From contig JAGZIN010000009.1 in assembly GCA_018366195.1 (NCBI GenBank), positions 1 through 64,000 of the forward strand: a stretch of 64,000 nt of DNA, given 5' to 3'. Of this stretch, positions 52,691 to 62,299 are shown piece after piece (the first letter of the stretch is position 1; the number at the start of each line of letters is the position of its first letter). Source of the stretch: Butyricicoccus pullicaecorum. GTDB lineage: Bacteria; Bacillota; Clostridia; Oscillospirales; Butyricicoccaceae. Under the pieces are notes generated by a model, which worked only from the letters and a program-made list of their open reading frames with translations, had not been told where the DNA came from and searched no databases. The position numbers and the translations under genes were made by a program.

Positions 52691-53402
52691 TGGAATCCCC
52701 CTCCCGAACCGGAAACCAGATCGCTGCCGCACCTGAAACCAATACAGTCAAAATAATCATTCGCATACCGGAAGAAATGCCGGACAAAACCGGAACCCAA
52801 GTAAAGAATGCGCTCAACAGCATAGATATCACAACAACTCCGGCAATCACACGATTTTTACGAGCCGGCGGCAAAATCACGGCCAGAAACATACCATATA
52901 AAGCAACAGACAGCGCACTGACTATGCGCACGGGCAGCGTCTCTCCCATCAGAATCCCCAAGCATGTTCCAAGTGCCCACCCGGGAGCCGCAACAGAAAT
53001 TGCCCCAAAGCAATAATACGGGTCGAGCCTGTCCGGTACTGCCGCAGAAATTCCAAAAATTTCATCTGTAACCGTATATCCCATCAACAGCCGCTGCCAA
53101 GTGGGGGTTTCCGGTGCAATTTTTTGACTGAGCGCACAGGACATCAGCATATAGCGCAAATTGATTACAAACTGTGTGAATGCCATTTCCCAATAAGGCG
53201 CACCTGCTGCAATCAATCCAAGTGCTGCAAACTCTCCAGCAGATGTGTTATTGAGCAAGCTCATCAGTGTCGCTTGTCCCGCTGTCAGCCCGCTGACCTT
53301 TGCTGCAATTCCCAATGTGAAAGAAACTGCAAGATATCCCAGTCCAATTGGCACGCCGTCACGCAGACCTCGAACATACCATGTACCATGCGATTCCATC
53401 AT
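52680..53402 (-). CDS. azlC: AzlC family protein, branched-chain amino acid exporter large subunit
   Basis: This 240-residue membrane protein contains GVPIGLGYLAVSFTLGIAAK, MSLLNNTSAGEFAALGLIAAG and TDEIFGISA, hallmarks of AzlC. The ATG at 53402 has GAGAGG seven bases upstream; a frame open for 41 more codons has no site. It is coupled to azlD. No AzlB regulator is adjacent. Confidence 0.92.
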   Translation of the reverse strand: MMESHGTWYVRGLRDGVPIGLGYLAVSFTLGIAAKVSGLTAGQATLMSLLNNTSAGEFAALGLIAAGAPYWEMAFTQFVINLRYMLMSCALSQKIAPETPTWQRLLMGYTVTDEIFGISAAVPDRLDPYYCFGAISVAAPGWALGTCLGILMGETLPVRIVSALSVALYGMFLAVILPPARKNRVIAGVVVISMLLSAFFTWVPVLSGISSGMRMIILTVLVSGAAAIWFPVREGDSNEA

Positions 53403-53543
53403 GAGCAAACCTCTCCCCTTTCTTACTGATTCTATTGTATCATGGAAAACCATACATGTAAAATCAGTCTCTCTCCAATCGAAAGGCAGAAAACAAAACG
53501 GGTTCCAAAGCGCGGTCGGACCCATAAAATGCCTCGGACAAGG

Positions 53544-53577
53544 AAGGTCCGAAATCGTGGGAACGATTCCGGACCTT
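53544..53577 (-). terminator. Possible terminator of MCP3
   Basis: A 15-pair hairpin AAGGTCCGgAATCGT / ACGATTtCGGACCTT with a short loop. The T-tract on the minus strand is poor, so it may only be an RNA 3' end stabiliser. Confidence 0.45.
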
Positions 53578-53599
53578 TCTATTCGATACCATATCTATC

Positions 53600-55651
53600 T
53601 TATCGCAAACGGAAATGAGAAACCATCTCTCTCAAAACATGGGACTGACCGGAAAGCTCCTTGCTTGCAGCAGCACTTTCTTCAGCAGTTGCTGCATTGG
53701 TCTGTACCACACTCGAAATCTGATCCACTCCAGCTGCCACCTGATTGAGCTGACGAGACAAATCCTCATACGAATGTGCAATTTCCTGAACGGCATGTAC
53801 CACAGATTCCGTTTTTGCAGCAGCATTGCCCAAGGTCGCTGCTGTGGTGTCTGCAATATCATGCCCATGCCCAATGGCTTCTACCGTGCTTTCAATGAGT
53901 GCCGTTGTATTTTTCACAGCCTCCGAGGTCGTGGCTGCAAGCGAACGCACTTCATCAGCAACAACAGCAAACCCCCGTCCAGCTTCTCCTGCCCGCGCAG
54001 CCTCTACCGCAGCATTGAGCGCCAGAATATTGGTCTGGAACGCAATATCTTCGATATTTTGAACAATCTTATGAATTTGTTCAGACTTTTCTGAAATATC
54101 TGCCATTGCCTTGAGCATTTGCCCCATCTCATAGTTGCTCTGTTCAATTTCCGCACTGATTGTATCCAGATTGTCACAAACAACACCAGCCTGTTCCGAA
54201 CCATCAACAGACTGCTTGGACAAATCCACAATGCTTGCCGACAGCTCCTGTACCGAGCTTGCCTGTTCGGTTGCACCTTGCGCAAGGCTCTGCGCACCAA
54301 TGGAAATCTGATTGGCACCGCTATCGACCTGATCGGCTGTTTGAATAATGCCGGAAATGGTCTCCGAAAGGGACTGCCGAATGGACTCCAACGCCTCTTT
54401 GACACGTGCAAATCCGCCTGCATACTGCTGTTCCAAAGTAAATACCAGATTTCCATTGCCCATCTGTCCCAGCACCGCAGTGATTTCATCAATGTAGAGA
54501 ATATAGGTCTTGAGACGATTGACAATATTTTGAATGTGCATGGCAAGCTGACCGACTTCATCGCAGCTATGAATGGTTACATCCTGCTCGATATCTCCCT
54601 TGGACAAGTGTTCCGCAATATTGGTTAGCTTCTTGATTGGATTGGTAATGCTGAATGCGACACCAACGAGCAGCAATACCAAAACCACCAAGCATACAAG
54701 AAAGCCATATAGAATCGTGCGCGGTGTTTCTTCCACCAGAGTCAAATATTCTGCTTCCGGCATCACACCGCCAACCAAATATCCAAATTGGTCAAGCGAC
54801 TGGGTACTGCCATAGCGAACCTCCCCCTGACAGGAATACTCCATGGCGCTGACATTGGTATGATTTTGAACCGCCTTCAGCATATTCTCAGAATAACCTA
54901 CGCTGACAATATTTCCTCCCTGCAAGGAGCGGTTCGGATGATAGACCAGATTATTCTTCTGGTCATAGACTACAATATATCCTGTTTTTCCGACCTTCAG
55001 CTGGTCCAGCTTCTGTGCAAGCTGCTCCAGCTGGATATCCATACCCAGAACACCCGCAATCGCATGGTTTTGATAGACTGGGACGGCAATGGATACAACC
55101 ATTTCGTCCGTAGTATGGTCCTGATAGGCATCTGAAACAATGGCATCGTTCTGTTCCATTGCCATTTGATACCAAGTACGGCTTGTCACATCAAATTCTG
55201 GCGGCTCCAGCTTTTTGCCGCTCGACTGAATCACAGTTCCTGACGCATTTTCCAGCAAATATACCTCCAGAACATTTTCTTCCTCCATTTTTTTGATGTC
55301 CAGAAGCTTATTGATGATTTGCTGGTCCACATACCCCATATTCGGGGTTCCGGCAGCAGCGCGGCGCTGTGCCAAGGACTCGTCAAAGTCACCGGCAACC
55401 GCCGCCGTCTGAATCATGCTGACATAATGGGTAAAATAACCGCCTACCGACGCGGCGCCGCCGCTGACCTCAGCGGTCAACTCTCCCCGCACAAATCCCC
55501 TTACGGTGCTGACCGTTTTGCTGGTTAAAATCACGCCCAGAACAGACAAAATCAGAAACAGCGGTACCACAACATAAACCATCAGCTTGGAAAACAATCC
55601 AAATTTCACGTCTTTTTGATGTTTCCCTTGCGTACTATTCGTCCTTTTCAT
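53600..55651 (-). CDS. Methyl-accepting chemotaxis protein with double-Cache sensor (MCP3)
   Basis: This 683-residue receptor has a transmembrane segment near 23-45, a dCache sensor (FDVTSRTWYQMAMEQNDAIVSDAY and AIAGVLGMDIQLEQL), a second transmembrane segment near 325-350, HAMP, and the signalling hairpin IEDIAFQTNILALNAAVEAARAGEAGR. It is closely similar to MCP4 along its whole length, so the pair arose by duplication. The ATG at 55651 follows GAGGG by eight bases; 48 open codons upstream belong to the leader. A leader of about 300 bases separates it from its promoter. Confidence 0.93.
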   Translation of the reverse strand: MKRTNSTQGKHQKDVKFGLFSKLMVYVVVPLFLILSVLGVILTSKTVSTVRGFVRGELTAEVSGGAASVGGYFTHYVSMIQTAAVAGDFDESLAQRRAAAGTPNMGYVDQQIINKLLDIKKMEEENVLEVYLLENASGTVIQSSGKKLEPPEFDVTSRTWYQMAMEQNDAIVSDAYQDHTTDEMVVSIAVPVYQNHAIAGVLGMDIQLEQLAQKLDQLKVGKTGYIVVYDQKNNLVYHPNRSLQGGNIVSVGYSENMLKAVQNHTNVSAMEYSCQGEVRYGSTQSLDQFGYLVGGVMPEAEYLTLVEETPRTILYGFLVCLVVLVLLLVGVAFSITNPIKKLTNIAEHLSKGDIEQDVTIHSCDEVGQLAMHIQNIVNRLKTYILYIDEITAVLGQMGNGNLVFTLEQQYAGGFARVKEALESIRQSLSETISGIIQTADQVDSGANQISIGAQSLAQGATEQASSVQELSASIVDLSKQSVDGSEQAGVVCDNLDTISAEIEQSNYEMGQMLKAMADISEKSEQIHKIVQNIEDIAFQTNILALNAAVEAARAGEAGRGFAVVADEVRSLAATTSEAVKNTTALIESTVEAIGHGHDIADTTAATLGNAAAKTESVVHAVQEIAHSYEDLSRQLNQVAAGVDQISSVVQTNAATAEESAAASKELSGQSHVLREMVSHFRLR

Positions 55652-55957
55652 GAAATCTTCCCTCTTTTTCACATCATTCTTCTTCCTCTTGACACTTTCT
55701 GCAGCAAACGCCCAGAGCCTCTTGATTGCCTGACTGCACGCGGCACCACGCGAGGTCTTACCCGCTATCCGTTCGAGTGCGTTCCGCCCTGGCAAGTGTC
55801 ATACAACTTGAGCTGTGTATCATTCGTATCGCTTTCTCACCCCCAACTCCCCTATCTTTTTCGAAAAATCGCAGCAGCCGGAAACGGCGCCTAGATGAGA
55901 TTGCATACTACCCCAAGCATACCTTTCCTCAGTTCTCCAGATGCGCTTTTATTCCAC
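55652..55957 (-). promoter_or_regulatory. Long structured leader of MCP3
   Basis: About 300 bases lie between the promoter and the start codon. GACACTT can pair with AAGTGTC some 115 bases later. Inside, GCCAGGGC pairs with GCTCTGGGC through one bulge, and smaller hairpins GCGGG / CCTCGC and TGCC / GGCA are enclosed. GTGGTGCCGCG at 55740-55750 resembles a T-box core. No terminator or partner for a T-box antiterminator is seen. It may be a riboswitch-like element or a non-coding RNA. Confidence 0.4.
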
Positions 55958-55964
55958 GGCTCTC

Positions 55965-55993
55965 ATTATACCATAAATTTACAATGTATACAA
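55965..55993 (-). promoter_or_regulatory. Promoter of MCP3
   Basis: Minus-strand TTGTAT, 17-base spacer, TATAAT. Confidence 0.7.
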
Positions 55994-56060
55994 AAATTTA
56001 TCTTTTTTAGAGGTATCTGATATCCTGATACAGAAAACCGAAAGGATTCTGCCATATAGA

Positions 56061-56090
56061 ATAAAAGACCGTCAAAGCGGTCTTTTATTT
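56061..56090 (-). terminator. Terminator of MCP4
   Basis: Hairpin AAAAGACCG / CGGTCTTTT with a six-base loop and T-tracts on both strands. Confidence 0.88.
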
Positions 56091-56101
56091 CAAAAGATTT
56101 A

Positions 56102-58180
56102 TTATTTTAAGCGGAAATGGCTAACCATCTCTCTCAAGATATGTGACTGACCGGAAAGCTCCTTACTTGCAGCCGCACTCTCCTCTGCGGTTGCTGCATT
56201 GGTCTGCACAACGCTTGAAATCTGATCCACGCCAGCCGCAACTTGGTCAAGCTGCTCTGACAATGCCTGATAGGAATGTGCGATATCCTCCACAGAATGT
56301 ACCACCGCCTCTGTTTTCGCAGCAGCAGCACCCAATGTCGCAGCCGTTGTATCCGCAATTTCATGACCATGCCCAACCGCTTCTACTGTGCTTTCAATCA
56401 GAGCGGTTGTATTCTTGACCGCCTCTGACGTGATTGCCGCAAGCGAACGTACCTCATCAGCCACCACAGTAAAGCCCTTGCCTGCTGTACCCGCACGCGC
56501 AGCCTCAACTGCGGCATTGAGTGCCAAAATATTGGTCTGGAATGCAATGTCTTCGATATTCTTAATGATTTTATGAATCTGCTGAGACTTTTCGGAGATA
56601 TCTGCCATGGCTTCGAGCATCTGCCCCATTTCCTGATTGCTCTGCTCGATTTCCTCACTAATCACACCCAGATTCTGGCAAACGATACCCGCCTGTTCTG
56701 AGCCATCTGATGACTGTTTTGACAAATCCATAATACTTGCAGACAGTTCCTGCACAGAGCTTGCCTGTTCGGTTGCTCCCTGTGCAAGGCTTTGTGCGCC
56801 AATTGAAATCTGATCGGCACCACTATCCACCTGATCTGCCGACTGCGTAATACCCGAAATCGTTTCTGCGAGTGCACTGCGAATGGATTCCAAGCCATTC
56901 TTGACACGGGAAAAATCGCCCTTATATTCCTGCTTGAGTGTAAACACAAGGTCTCCTCGTCCCATTTGGTCAAGTGTTGCTGTGATTTCATCAATATAAA
57001 TAATGTAAGTTTTCAGTCGATTGACCAGATTTTGAATGTGCACTGCCAGCTGACCGACCTCATCACTGCTATGGATATCTACGTTCTGTTCAATATTCCC
57101 CAAAGACAGCTGCTCAGCCACTCCAGCCAGCTTCTTGATTGGCTTTGTAATGCGAAAGGAAACCACCAGAATCACAAATACCAATACCAAAATGCAGACA
57201 GCAAACCCACATAGAATCATCGAGACGGTACGTTCAATAATGGACAGATATTCCACCTCGGGCAGCACGCCCAATGCCATATATCCGAGATCTTCCATGT
57301 ACTGCGTGCTTCCATAGAACGACTGTCCTGCACGGGTATACTGCTCACTGCGCACACTTTGATTGTTCTGGATAATGCGGAGCATATTGTCCGAATAATC
57401 AACCTGACTGAAATTCTTCCCCTGCAGCGCATGCTCTGGGTGATATACAATATTGTTATCCCTATCATATATGGTGATGTATCCCACATCACCAATCTTA
57501 AATGTATTGAGCTGTTCATTGAGCTTTTCCAGTGAAATATCCATTCCCAACATTCCAACCATGCTCTGATTCGAGTAGATGGGGGCTGCAATGGTAACCG
57601 TCAGCTTTCCAGTTGTCACGTCCTGATAGGTTCCAGTCGCGATGACCTCCTGCTTTTCCATCACCATTTGATACCAGATGCGGCTTGTTACATCAAACTC
57701 CGGAGGTCCAATCTCACTGCCGTCCTCCTGAATATCAATCCCGGTATCCTTGTCCAGCAGGTAAACCGACATCACACTGTCACTTTCCAGCATTTTGATT
57801 TTTCGCAGGGCGCTTCCAATCTGCTGATTGACCTTTGCAACCTCAGCGGCACGATTGACCGATGCAGCCGCGTCATGACGCTTTGCAATCAGTTCTGCCA
57901 AATCACCGGACGCTGTCAGCGCATGTGCCATTCCCATATAATGTCCAAAATAGCCTTCTACTGCTGCTGCCGCAGTTTTTGTTTCTGCAATCAGGTTATT
58001 CTCGACCAAAGTCTCAACCGTTCCCGCCGCCTGCTTTCCCAAAATCATGCCCAGTACCATCAGGATAATCACCAACGGTACCATAACGGCGGTCATAAGC
58101 TTGTGAGTCAAACCAAATCGTATTTTTCTTTTTCGCTTTTCGCCTTGCCTGCTGGCTTTCTTTTTTTGAATATACTCCAC
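56102..58180 (-). CDS. Methyl-accepting chemotaxis protein with double-Cache sensor (MCP4)
   Basis: This 692-residue receptor has a strongly basic N-terminus, a transmembrane segment near 30-50, a dCache sensor (FDVTSRIWYQMVMEKQEVI and MVGMLGMDISLEKL), a second transmembrane segment near 330-355, HAMP and the signalling hairpin IEDIAFQTNILALNAAVEAARAGTAGK. It is the paralogue of MCP3. The start is a GTG with only a weak AAGAAAAGAG site, and no better start exists before residue 29. It lies 105 bases after the decayed lacI gene, whose promoter may once have served it. Confidence 0.92.
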   Translation of the reverse strand: MEYIQKKKASRQGEKRKRKIRFGLTHKLMTAVMVPLVIILMVLGMILGKQAAGTVETLVENNLIAETKTAAAAVEGYFGHYMGMAHALTASGDLAELIAKRHDAAASVNRAAEVAKVNQQIGSALRKIKMLESDSVMSVYLLDKDTGIDIQEDGSEIGPPEFDVTSRIWYQMVMEKQEVIATGTYQDVTTGKLTVTIAAPIYSNQSMVGMLGMDISLEKLNEQLNTFKIGDVGYITIYDRDNNIVYHPEHALQGKNFSQVDYSDNMLRIIQNNQSVRSEQYTRAGQSFYGSTQYMEDLGYMALGVLPEVEYLSIIERTVSMILCGFAVCILVLVFVILVVSFRITKPIKKLAGVAEQLSLGNIEQNVDIHSSDEVGQLAVHIQNLVNRLKTYIIYIDEITATLDQMGRGDLVFTLKQEYKGDFSRVKNGLESIRSALAETISGITQSADQVDSGADQISIGAQSLAQGATEQASSVQELSASIMDLSKQSSDGSEQAGIVCQNLGVISEEIEQSNQEMGQMLEAMADISEKSQQIHKIIKNIEDIAFQTNILALNAAVEAARAGTAGKGFTVVADEVRSLAAITSEAVKNTTALIESTVEAVGHGHEIADTTAATLGAAAAKTEAVVHSVEDIAHSYQALSEQLDQVAAGVDQISSVVQTNAATAEESAAASKELSGQSHILREMVSHFRLK

Positions 58181-58285
58181 GATTTACACGCTCTTTTCTT
58201 CAAATTTTTAGTTGGCATCTGCGCATAATGTGCAGGCTGCAAACACATCATATATCGTTTCGCATCTCTCCATAATTGCTTTTGT

Positions 58286-58995
58286 CTACTGTTGAACCGC
58301 TTCTATTGCCCTGCAGCTTGCTCGTTCTGCAATCTTACAGGTCAATGTCAGCGTCAATACATCATGAGCACCTTGCATATTTGTCAGACAGTCCAATGTT
58401 TTTCGCGCAATCTGCTCAAATGGCTGCTGTACCGTAGTCAGCGGTGGATACAGATAATTTGCCATGGCGCTCCCATCAAATCCCAAAACAGAAATGTCCT
58501 CCGGAACGCGCTTTCCCATTTCACGCAGACATGTCATCGCACCCGCAGCCAAATCATCATTGAATGCAAAAACCGCTGTCCATCGGACAGCCCGCCGCAT
58601 ACAACCACGGGAAGATTGCGATGACTCAGCGCCGAGGATATGTCACCGTCTCCTGCATCAAAATCACACCCATTGGCTCACAAGATGCAATCAGCAAAAT
58701 CATATCCTGTGGTTTTTCACGATTTGCAGGCACAATCAGCAATTGCTTTCCGAGCTGCATTGCATCACGACGCAGATGCTCCATCATGTCCTGCAAAACA
58801 CATTGTCCAAAATCCGGCAAAATCACGATGATGAGCGGACTTGTTTTTCTCCTGCCGCGAAACGATTCCGGCGGTGCATAGCCCGTTTCCTCTGCCACCT
58901 GCTCAATGCGCAGACGAACCGCCTCGACCTGTAAAAAATCGAGAAGCAGTTGCCGGCGATACCCCGCACAATTTTGCAAATTCACGTATTGTCAT
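58286..58995 (-). pseudogene. LacI family regulator, frameshifted
   Basis: The pieces of one LacI protein lie in different frames. The helix-turn-helix starts at 58995 (MTIREFAKLCGVSPATASRF) and breaks near 58930. The next piece continues EAVRLRIEQVAEETGYAPP and the first half of the periplasmic-binding-protein-like domain, and ends in a stop near 58626. The last piece has VFAFNDDLAAGAMTCLREMG and ISVLGFDGSAMANYLYPPLTTVQQP. At least two frame changes are needed to rejoin them. It probably regulated sugar genes that are no longer here. Confidence 0.85.
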
Positions 58996-59537
58996 GTCTA
59001 TTACCCGATTTCTCTTGATAGAACCCCTTTCAGTCCCCCTTCCGGAACAGCAATGCTGCCCGATTTTACAAACTGTTTTTCAAGCAACAGCAGCGGGGCT
59101 TAGAGCAATACTGCGCACATGATTTCTCAATTCAGTACACAGGCAGTCTTGACCCAGACAGAATCCTTTAAGCGCCGAAACCCATCGCCTCTCACGCATC
59201 TCTGGTCTGCATCATTTTTTCCTGCGCACCGCAACCCCGAAAAAGCAGATACTCTTCTTCAACCTCTTTTCAAACTCTCATACGCTTTCATCTGAGATAT
59301 ATTTTTCTACACTTGCAGCCTGATGTAAAGCACATCTAAAAAATACAGATATCTCGTGCATATCCCCCCAGTTATCTCGTTCCAACTCTAATTTGTTTCC
59401 GAAACATCATCAATCCAGCTTTGTCAAACAAGCCAACAGCTTATCGAGAAATCCGATTGCATCATGTTTCTTTTTGTTTCTGTGTTTTTCAGAGACAGCA
59501 TTGAAAGTTTACCCTGTTTTTTCGGCTTTGCTTTTTG

Positions 59538-59566
59538 ATTATACCATATTTTACTATTTTCCGCAA
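59538..59566 (-). promoter_or_regulatory. Promoter-like sequence facing the decayed lacI gene
   Basis: Minus-strand TTGCGG, 17-base spacer, TATAAT. The transcript would run through about 540 non-coding bases before reaching the lacI remnant. Confidence 0.45.
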
Positions 59567-60133
59567 AATGATGCAGCATTTTATTTTTCTCTTATCTTTC
59601 CAGCTGTTTCTGCTTCTCACTTTCTTTATCAGGAATCCATTGCAACGAATCTCGAAAAAACAGCGAATCAAATCTTTTTTCGCGATATCCGCAAGAAATT
59701 TTTTTGATTCTCGCAAATGCTGCTCCAAAAAATAAAAAAATCTATCTGCTGCCTCAAAAAAAGAACATCTGTCTGAGTACAGACGAATCTCCCCATTCAA
59801 AATCCCTTGTCCGCTTGCAGCGGTGTCGCTTCGAAACGCAATCCGCCTCCTTTTCTGCCTTCATTGCTCTGTATCATCGGCGAACAGCTCATAAATTTTT
59901 TACCATGTCTTCTGTATTTCATCAAATTGTTGTGCTCTGTAAAAAAACTTTCCATCTCCTTGAACTGCTTGGCGTGTTTTCCCCAGCAGATACCATGCAA
60001 CGGATTGCTTTTTCCTTCTATATGCTTCCGTTCTGACATTCCCAAACTGCACAACAAAAAATGGATTGTGTGTTCTGCCATTTTGAAATGACAAAAAGCC
60101 TGCCCATTCTTTTTTGTTTCCCGAAACATTTTC

Positions 60134-60169
60134 TTGGAAAAGAAAAGCATGTTCAAAGAACATGCTTTT
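60134..60169 (-). terminator. Terminator of the glycosyltransferase gene
   Basis: Hairpin AAAAGCATGTTC / GAACATGCTTTT with an AAA-type loop, followed on the minus strand by CTTTTCC. Confidence 0.85.
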
Positions 60170-60176
60170 GGTCTTG

Positions 60177-61427
60177 TTATTTTTGTAATTCAGTTAACCG
60201 TATCCGGCAGGTATGTGGAATGACCTTCCACTCAGTCTGTGGCTTGAACAGCATTGCTGTATTGATTGGAATCCAGCTCATCACAAACAACCAGTAACCC
60301 AATACGCCTTTTGCCATTGCAAGCAATGGCTTATGTTCCAAGAGAATCACCGCCACAGCGAGCACAACCGTGCCAACAAAGGATATGGCAGCAGATAAGA
60401 GCGGCTGATATAAAATTTCACTATATGGTGCGAGGTCAAAATGCACCTGTAAGACACATAAAAATCCGGATAATATCACAGAAATAATATAAAATACCTG
60501 AAGGAGTGGTGCAAAGAGAAACAACAGCTGGTCGAGCCGTGCATGCAGGTCATGCTGTCCGCGGCTTTTCTGCCGCAGCAGCTGTGGTGCATAGACTCTA
60601 AGACACTGATAAAGCCCCACAGTCCACCGGCATCTTTGATGCCATGACTGCATGAAGGTAAGCGGCTGTTCATCATAAGTCTTGGCATCAGGCACCCATG
60701 CAACCCGCTCACCGGACAAGATACACTGTGTCGTAAACTCGATATCCTCTGTCATGGTTACTGTATTCCAGCCGTTATGCCGTCTGAGCCAATCCATAGA
60801 CACCATAAATCCACTGCCATTGACCACGGCAGACAAACCCACGCGCGCACGTGTGTGGCTGAACATACGATTGACCATCCAGTAATAGATAGAGTAACAG
60901 GAGGAAATCATGGTATCAGTCGGATTCTTACTATCTCGGTATCCCTGCCCTGCAACAGCCCCTTCACACCATGCGTTGTTCATCGCGCTCAGAAATCCGG
61001 CATCGACCACATTATCTGCATCAAATACACAGACTGCGTCATAACGATTTTGACGCATTAGTATGGCAATGATTTGTTTGAGGGCATCTCCCTTTGTGCG
61101 TACCGGCGCGGCACATTCCATGACAAGCGCTCCCGCACGGTGCGCTTCTCCCGCCGTGTCATCTGTGCAGTTGTTGGGAATGACAATCACGTCAAATTTA
61201 TCCCGCGGATATGCCTGTCCCATTAAACTTTCTACCAGATTTCCAATCACAGCCTGCTCGTTCCGTGCCGCAACCAAAACCGCAAAGCGACAGCGCGGTT
61301 CATGGACGTTCCATTTTTGCGCCGCACGCACTGCCTGCGGCAGATATAATGCAAAGTACACAAGGTATAACACCGATATCGCACTCATCAAAAAAACAGC
61401 CGCCTTGAGCCATGGGATCGCAAACAT
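60177..61427 (-). CDS. Processive GT2 glycosyltransferase, membrane-bound
   Basis: This 416-residue protein has an N-terminal transmembrane segment, a GT2 catalytic domain and about four C-terminal transmembrane segments. The D,D,D,QxxRW residues of processive enzymes are present: VIPNNCTDDT, VFDADNVVDA, MTEDIEF and HQRCRWTVG. Relatives make beta-linked polymers such as poly-N-acetylglucosamine or act on lipids; no partner subunits are encoded here. The ATG at 61427 follows AAGGAGG by eight bases; an upstream in-frame start is not needed. It is a single-gene unit. Confidence 0.9.
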   Translation of the reverse strand: MFAIPWLKAAVFLMSAISVLYLVYFALYLPQAVRAAQKWNVHEPRCRFAVLVAARNEQAVIGNLVESLMGQAYPRDKFDVIVIPNNCTDDTAGEAHRAGALVMECAAPVRTKGDALKQIIAILMRQNRYDAVCVFDADNVVDAGFLSAMNNAWCEGAVAGQGYRDSKNPTDTMISSCYSIYYWMVNRMFSHTRARVGLSAVVNGSGFMVSMDWLRRHNGWNTVTMTEDIEFTTQCILSGERVAWVPDAKTYDEQPLTFMQSWHQRCRWTVGLYQCLRVYAPQLLRQKSRGQHDLHARLDQLLFLFAPLLQVFYIISVILSGFLCVLQVHFDLAPYSEILYQPLLSAAISFVGTVVLAVAVILLEHKPLLAMAKGVLGYWLFVMSWIPINTAMLFKPQTEWKVIPHTCRIRLTELQK

Positions 61428-61483
61428 CAAAGACCCCTCCTTCTTTCTGAAATTCAAACTGTATTATTTGTATTAGTACACTT

Positions 61484-61512
61484 AAATTACCATACCTGCT
61501 CCCCCCTGTCAA
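61484..61512 (-). promoter_or_regulatory. Promoter of the glycosyltransferase gene
   Basis: Minus-strand TTGACA, 17-base spacer, TAATTT. The rest of 61428-61657 shows no gene. Confidence 0.65.
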
Positions 61513-61657
61513 TGCTCTTAATCAAATCTTAAAAAAATCGTAATCAATTTGTAAGAAATATCTGGATTCCTGCTGTATTCCGTCCGCTTTTCCAGAGAAG
61601 CTGCACTTTGTACCAGAATATCGTGCTGTAAATCCAGCGAATATTTATATTTGTGCC

Positions 61658-61686
61658 TTGTATAACGCCGGTGACTTTGTTACAAT
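61658..61686 (+). promoter_or_regulatory. Promoter of the cyclophilin gene
   Basis: TTGTAT, 17-base spacer, TACAAT. Confidence 0.6.
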
Positions 61687-61746
61687 AAGAATACATGAAA
61701 TCCATGCAAATACACGCAATCCAAAAGAATGGAGTGTTTTAATTCA

Positions 61747-62265
61747 ATGAAAAATCCAATCGTAACGATTGAAATGGAATCCGGCTCAAAAATCGAGCTT
61801 GAGCTGTATCCGGAAATCGCACCAAACACGGTGCGCAACTTTATCCATCTGGCACAGCAGGGCTTCTACAACGGTACCATCTTCCACCGTGTCATTCCGG
61901 GATTTATGATTCAGGGCGGTGACCCAGACGGCACCGGCATGGGCGGTCCGGATTACTGTATCCGCGGAGAGTTCACCGCAAACGGTTTCCAAAATGATTT
62001 GATACACAGCCGCGGTGTCATTTCTATGGCACGCACGATGGACCCGAACTCTGCTGGCTCTCAGTTCTTTATTATGACCACAGACTCCCCCCACCTCGAC
62101 GGACAGTATGCCGCTTTTGGCATGGTTACTTCTGGTATGGAAACCGCAGATGAAATCGTAAATACACCTCGAGACTGGCATGACCGTCCGCGTGCGGATC
62201 AAAAGATGGTTTCTGTCACAGTCGAAACCTTTGGCGAAACCTATGACGCACCCGAAACAATCTAA
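61747..62265 (+). CDS. Cyclophilin-type peptidyl-prolyl cis-trans isomerase
   Basis: This 172-residue protein starts MKNPIVTIEMESGSKIELEL and contains the cyclophilin core FHRVIPGFMIQGGDPDGTGMGGP and SAGSQFFIMTTDSPHLDGQYAAFGMV. The catalytic Arg in FHRV is present, as are the conserved Gln and Phe. There is no signal peptide, so it is cytoplasmic. An in-frame ATG six codons upstream (61729) is possible; the one at 61747 gives the usual N-terminus and has GGAG 12 bases away. The GDPD-fold gene follows after 34 bases. Confidence 0.94.
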   Translation: MKNPIVTIEMESGSKIELELYPEIAPNTVRNFIHLAQQGFYNGTIFHRVIPGFMIQGGDPDGTGMGGPDYCIRGEFTANGFQNDLIHSRGVISMARTMDPNSAGSQFFIMTTDSPHLDGQYAAFGMVTSGMETADEIVNTPRDWHDRPRADQKMVSVTVETFGETYDAPETI

Positions 62266-62299
62266 TCCGCATTCACTTTACCTGATGGGAGGGAGCGCA

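Larger units (their letters stand above)
58996..60176. other. Gene-free region of about 1.2 kb
   Basis: I find no supportable gene. Reading frames on both strands are short or lack ribosome binding sites and known motifs. The longest minus-strand frame (59797-60156) has no family-like sequence. The base composition is more A/T-rich than in neighbouring genes. One good minus-strand promoter lies at 59538-59566 and points to the decayed lacI gene about 540 bases away. Confidence 0.6.

Noticed and set aside
55739..55752. T-box riboswitch upstream of MCP3
   Set aside because: Only the GTGGTGCCGCG core matches; there is no terminator, no antiterminator partner and no amino acid gene downstream. 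Kept as a finding of unknown type.
55652..55795. 48-residue N-terminal extension of MCP3
   Set aside because: It lies in the leader, has no ribosome binding site, and the paralogue MCP4 does not have it.
59797..60156. 119-codon minus-strand reading frame
   Set aside because: No recognisable motif and overlapping open frames on the other strand of similar quality; probably chance.
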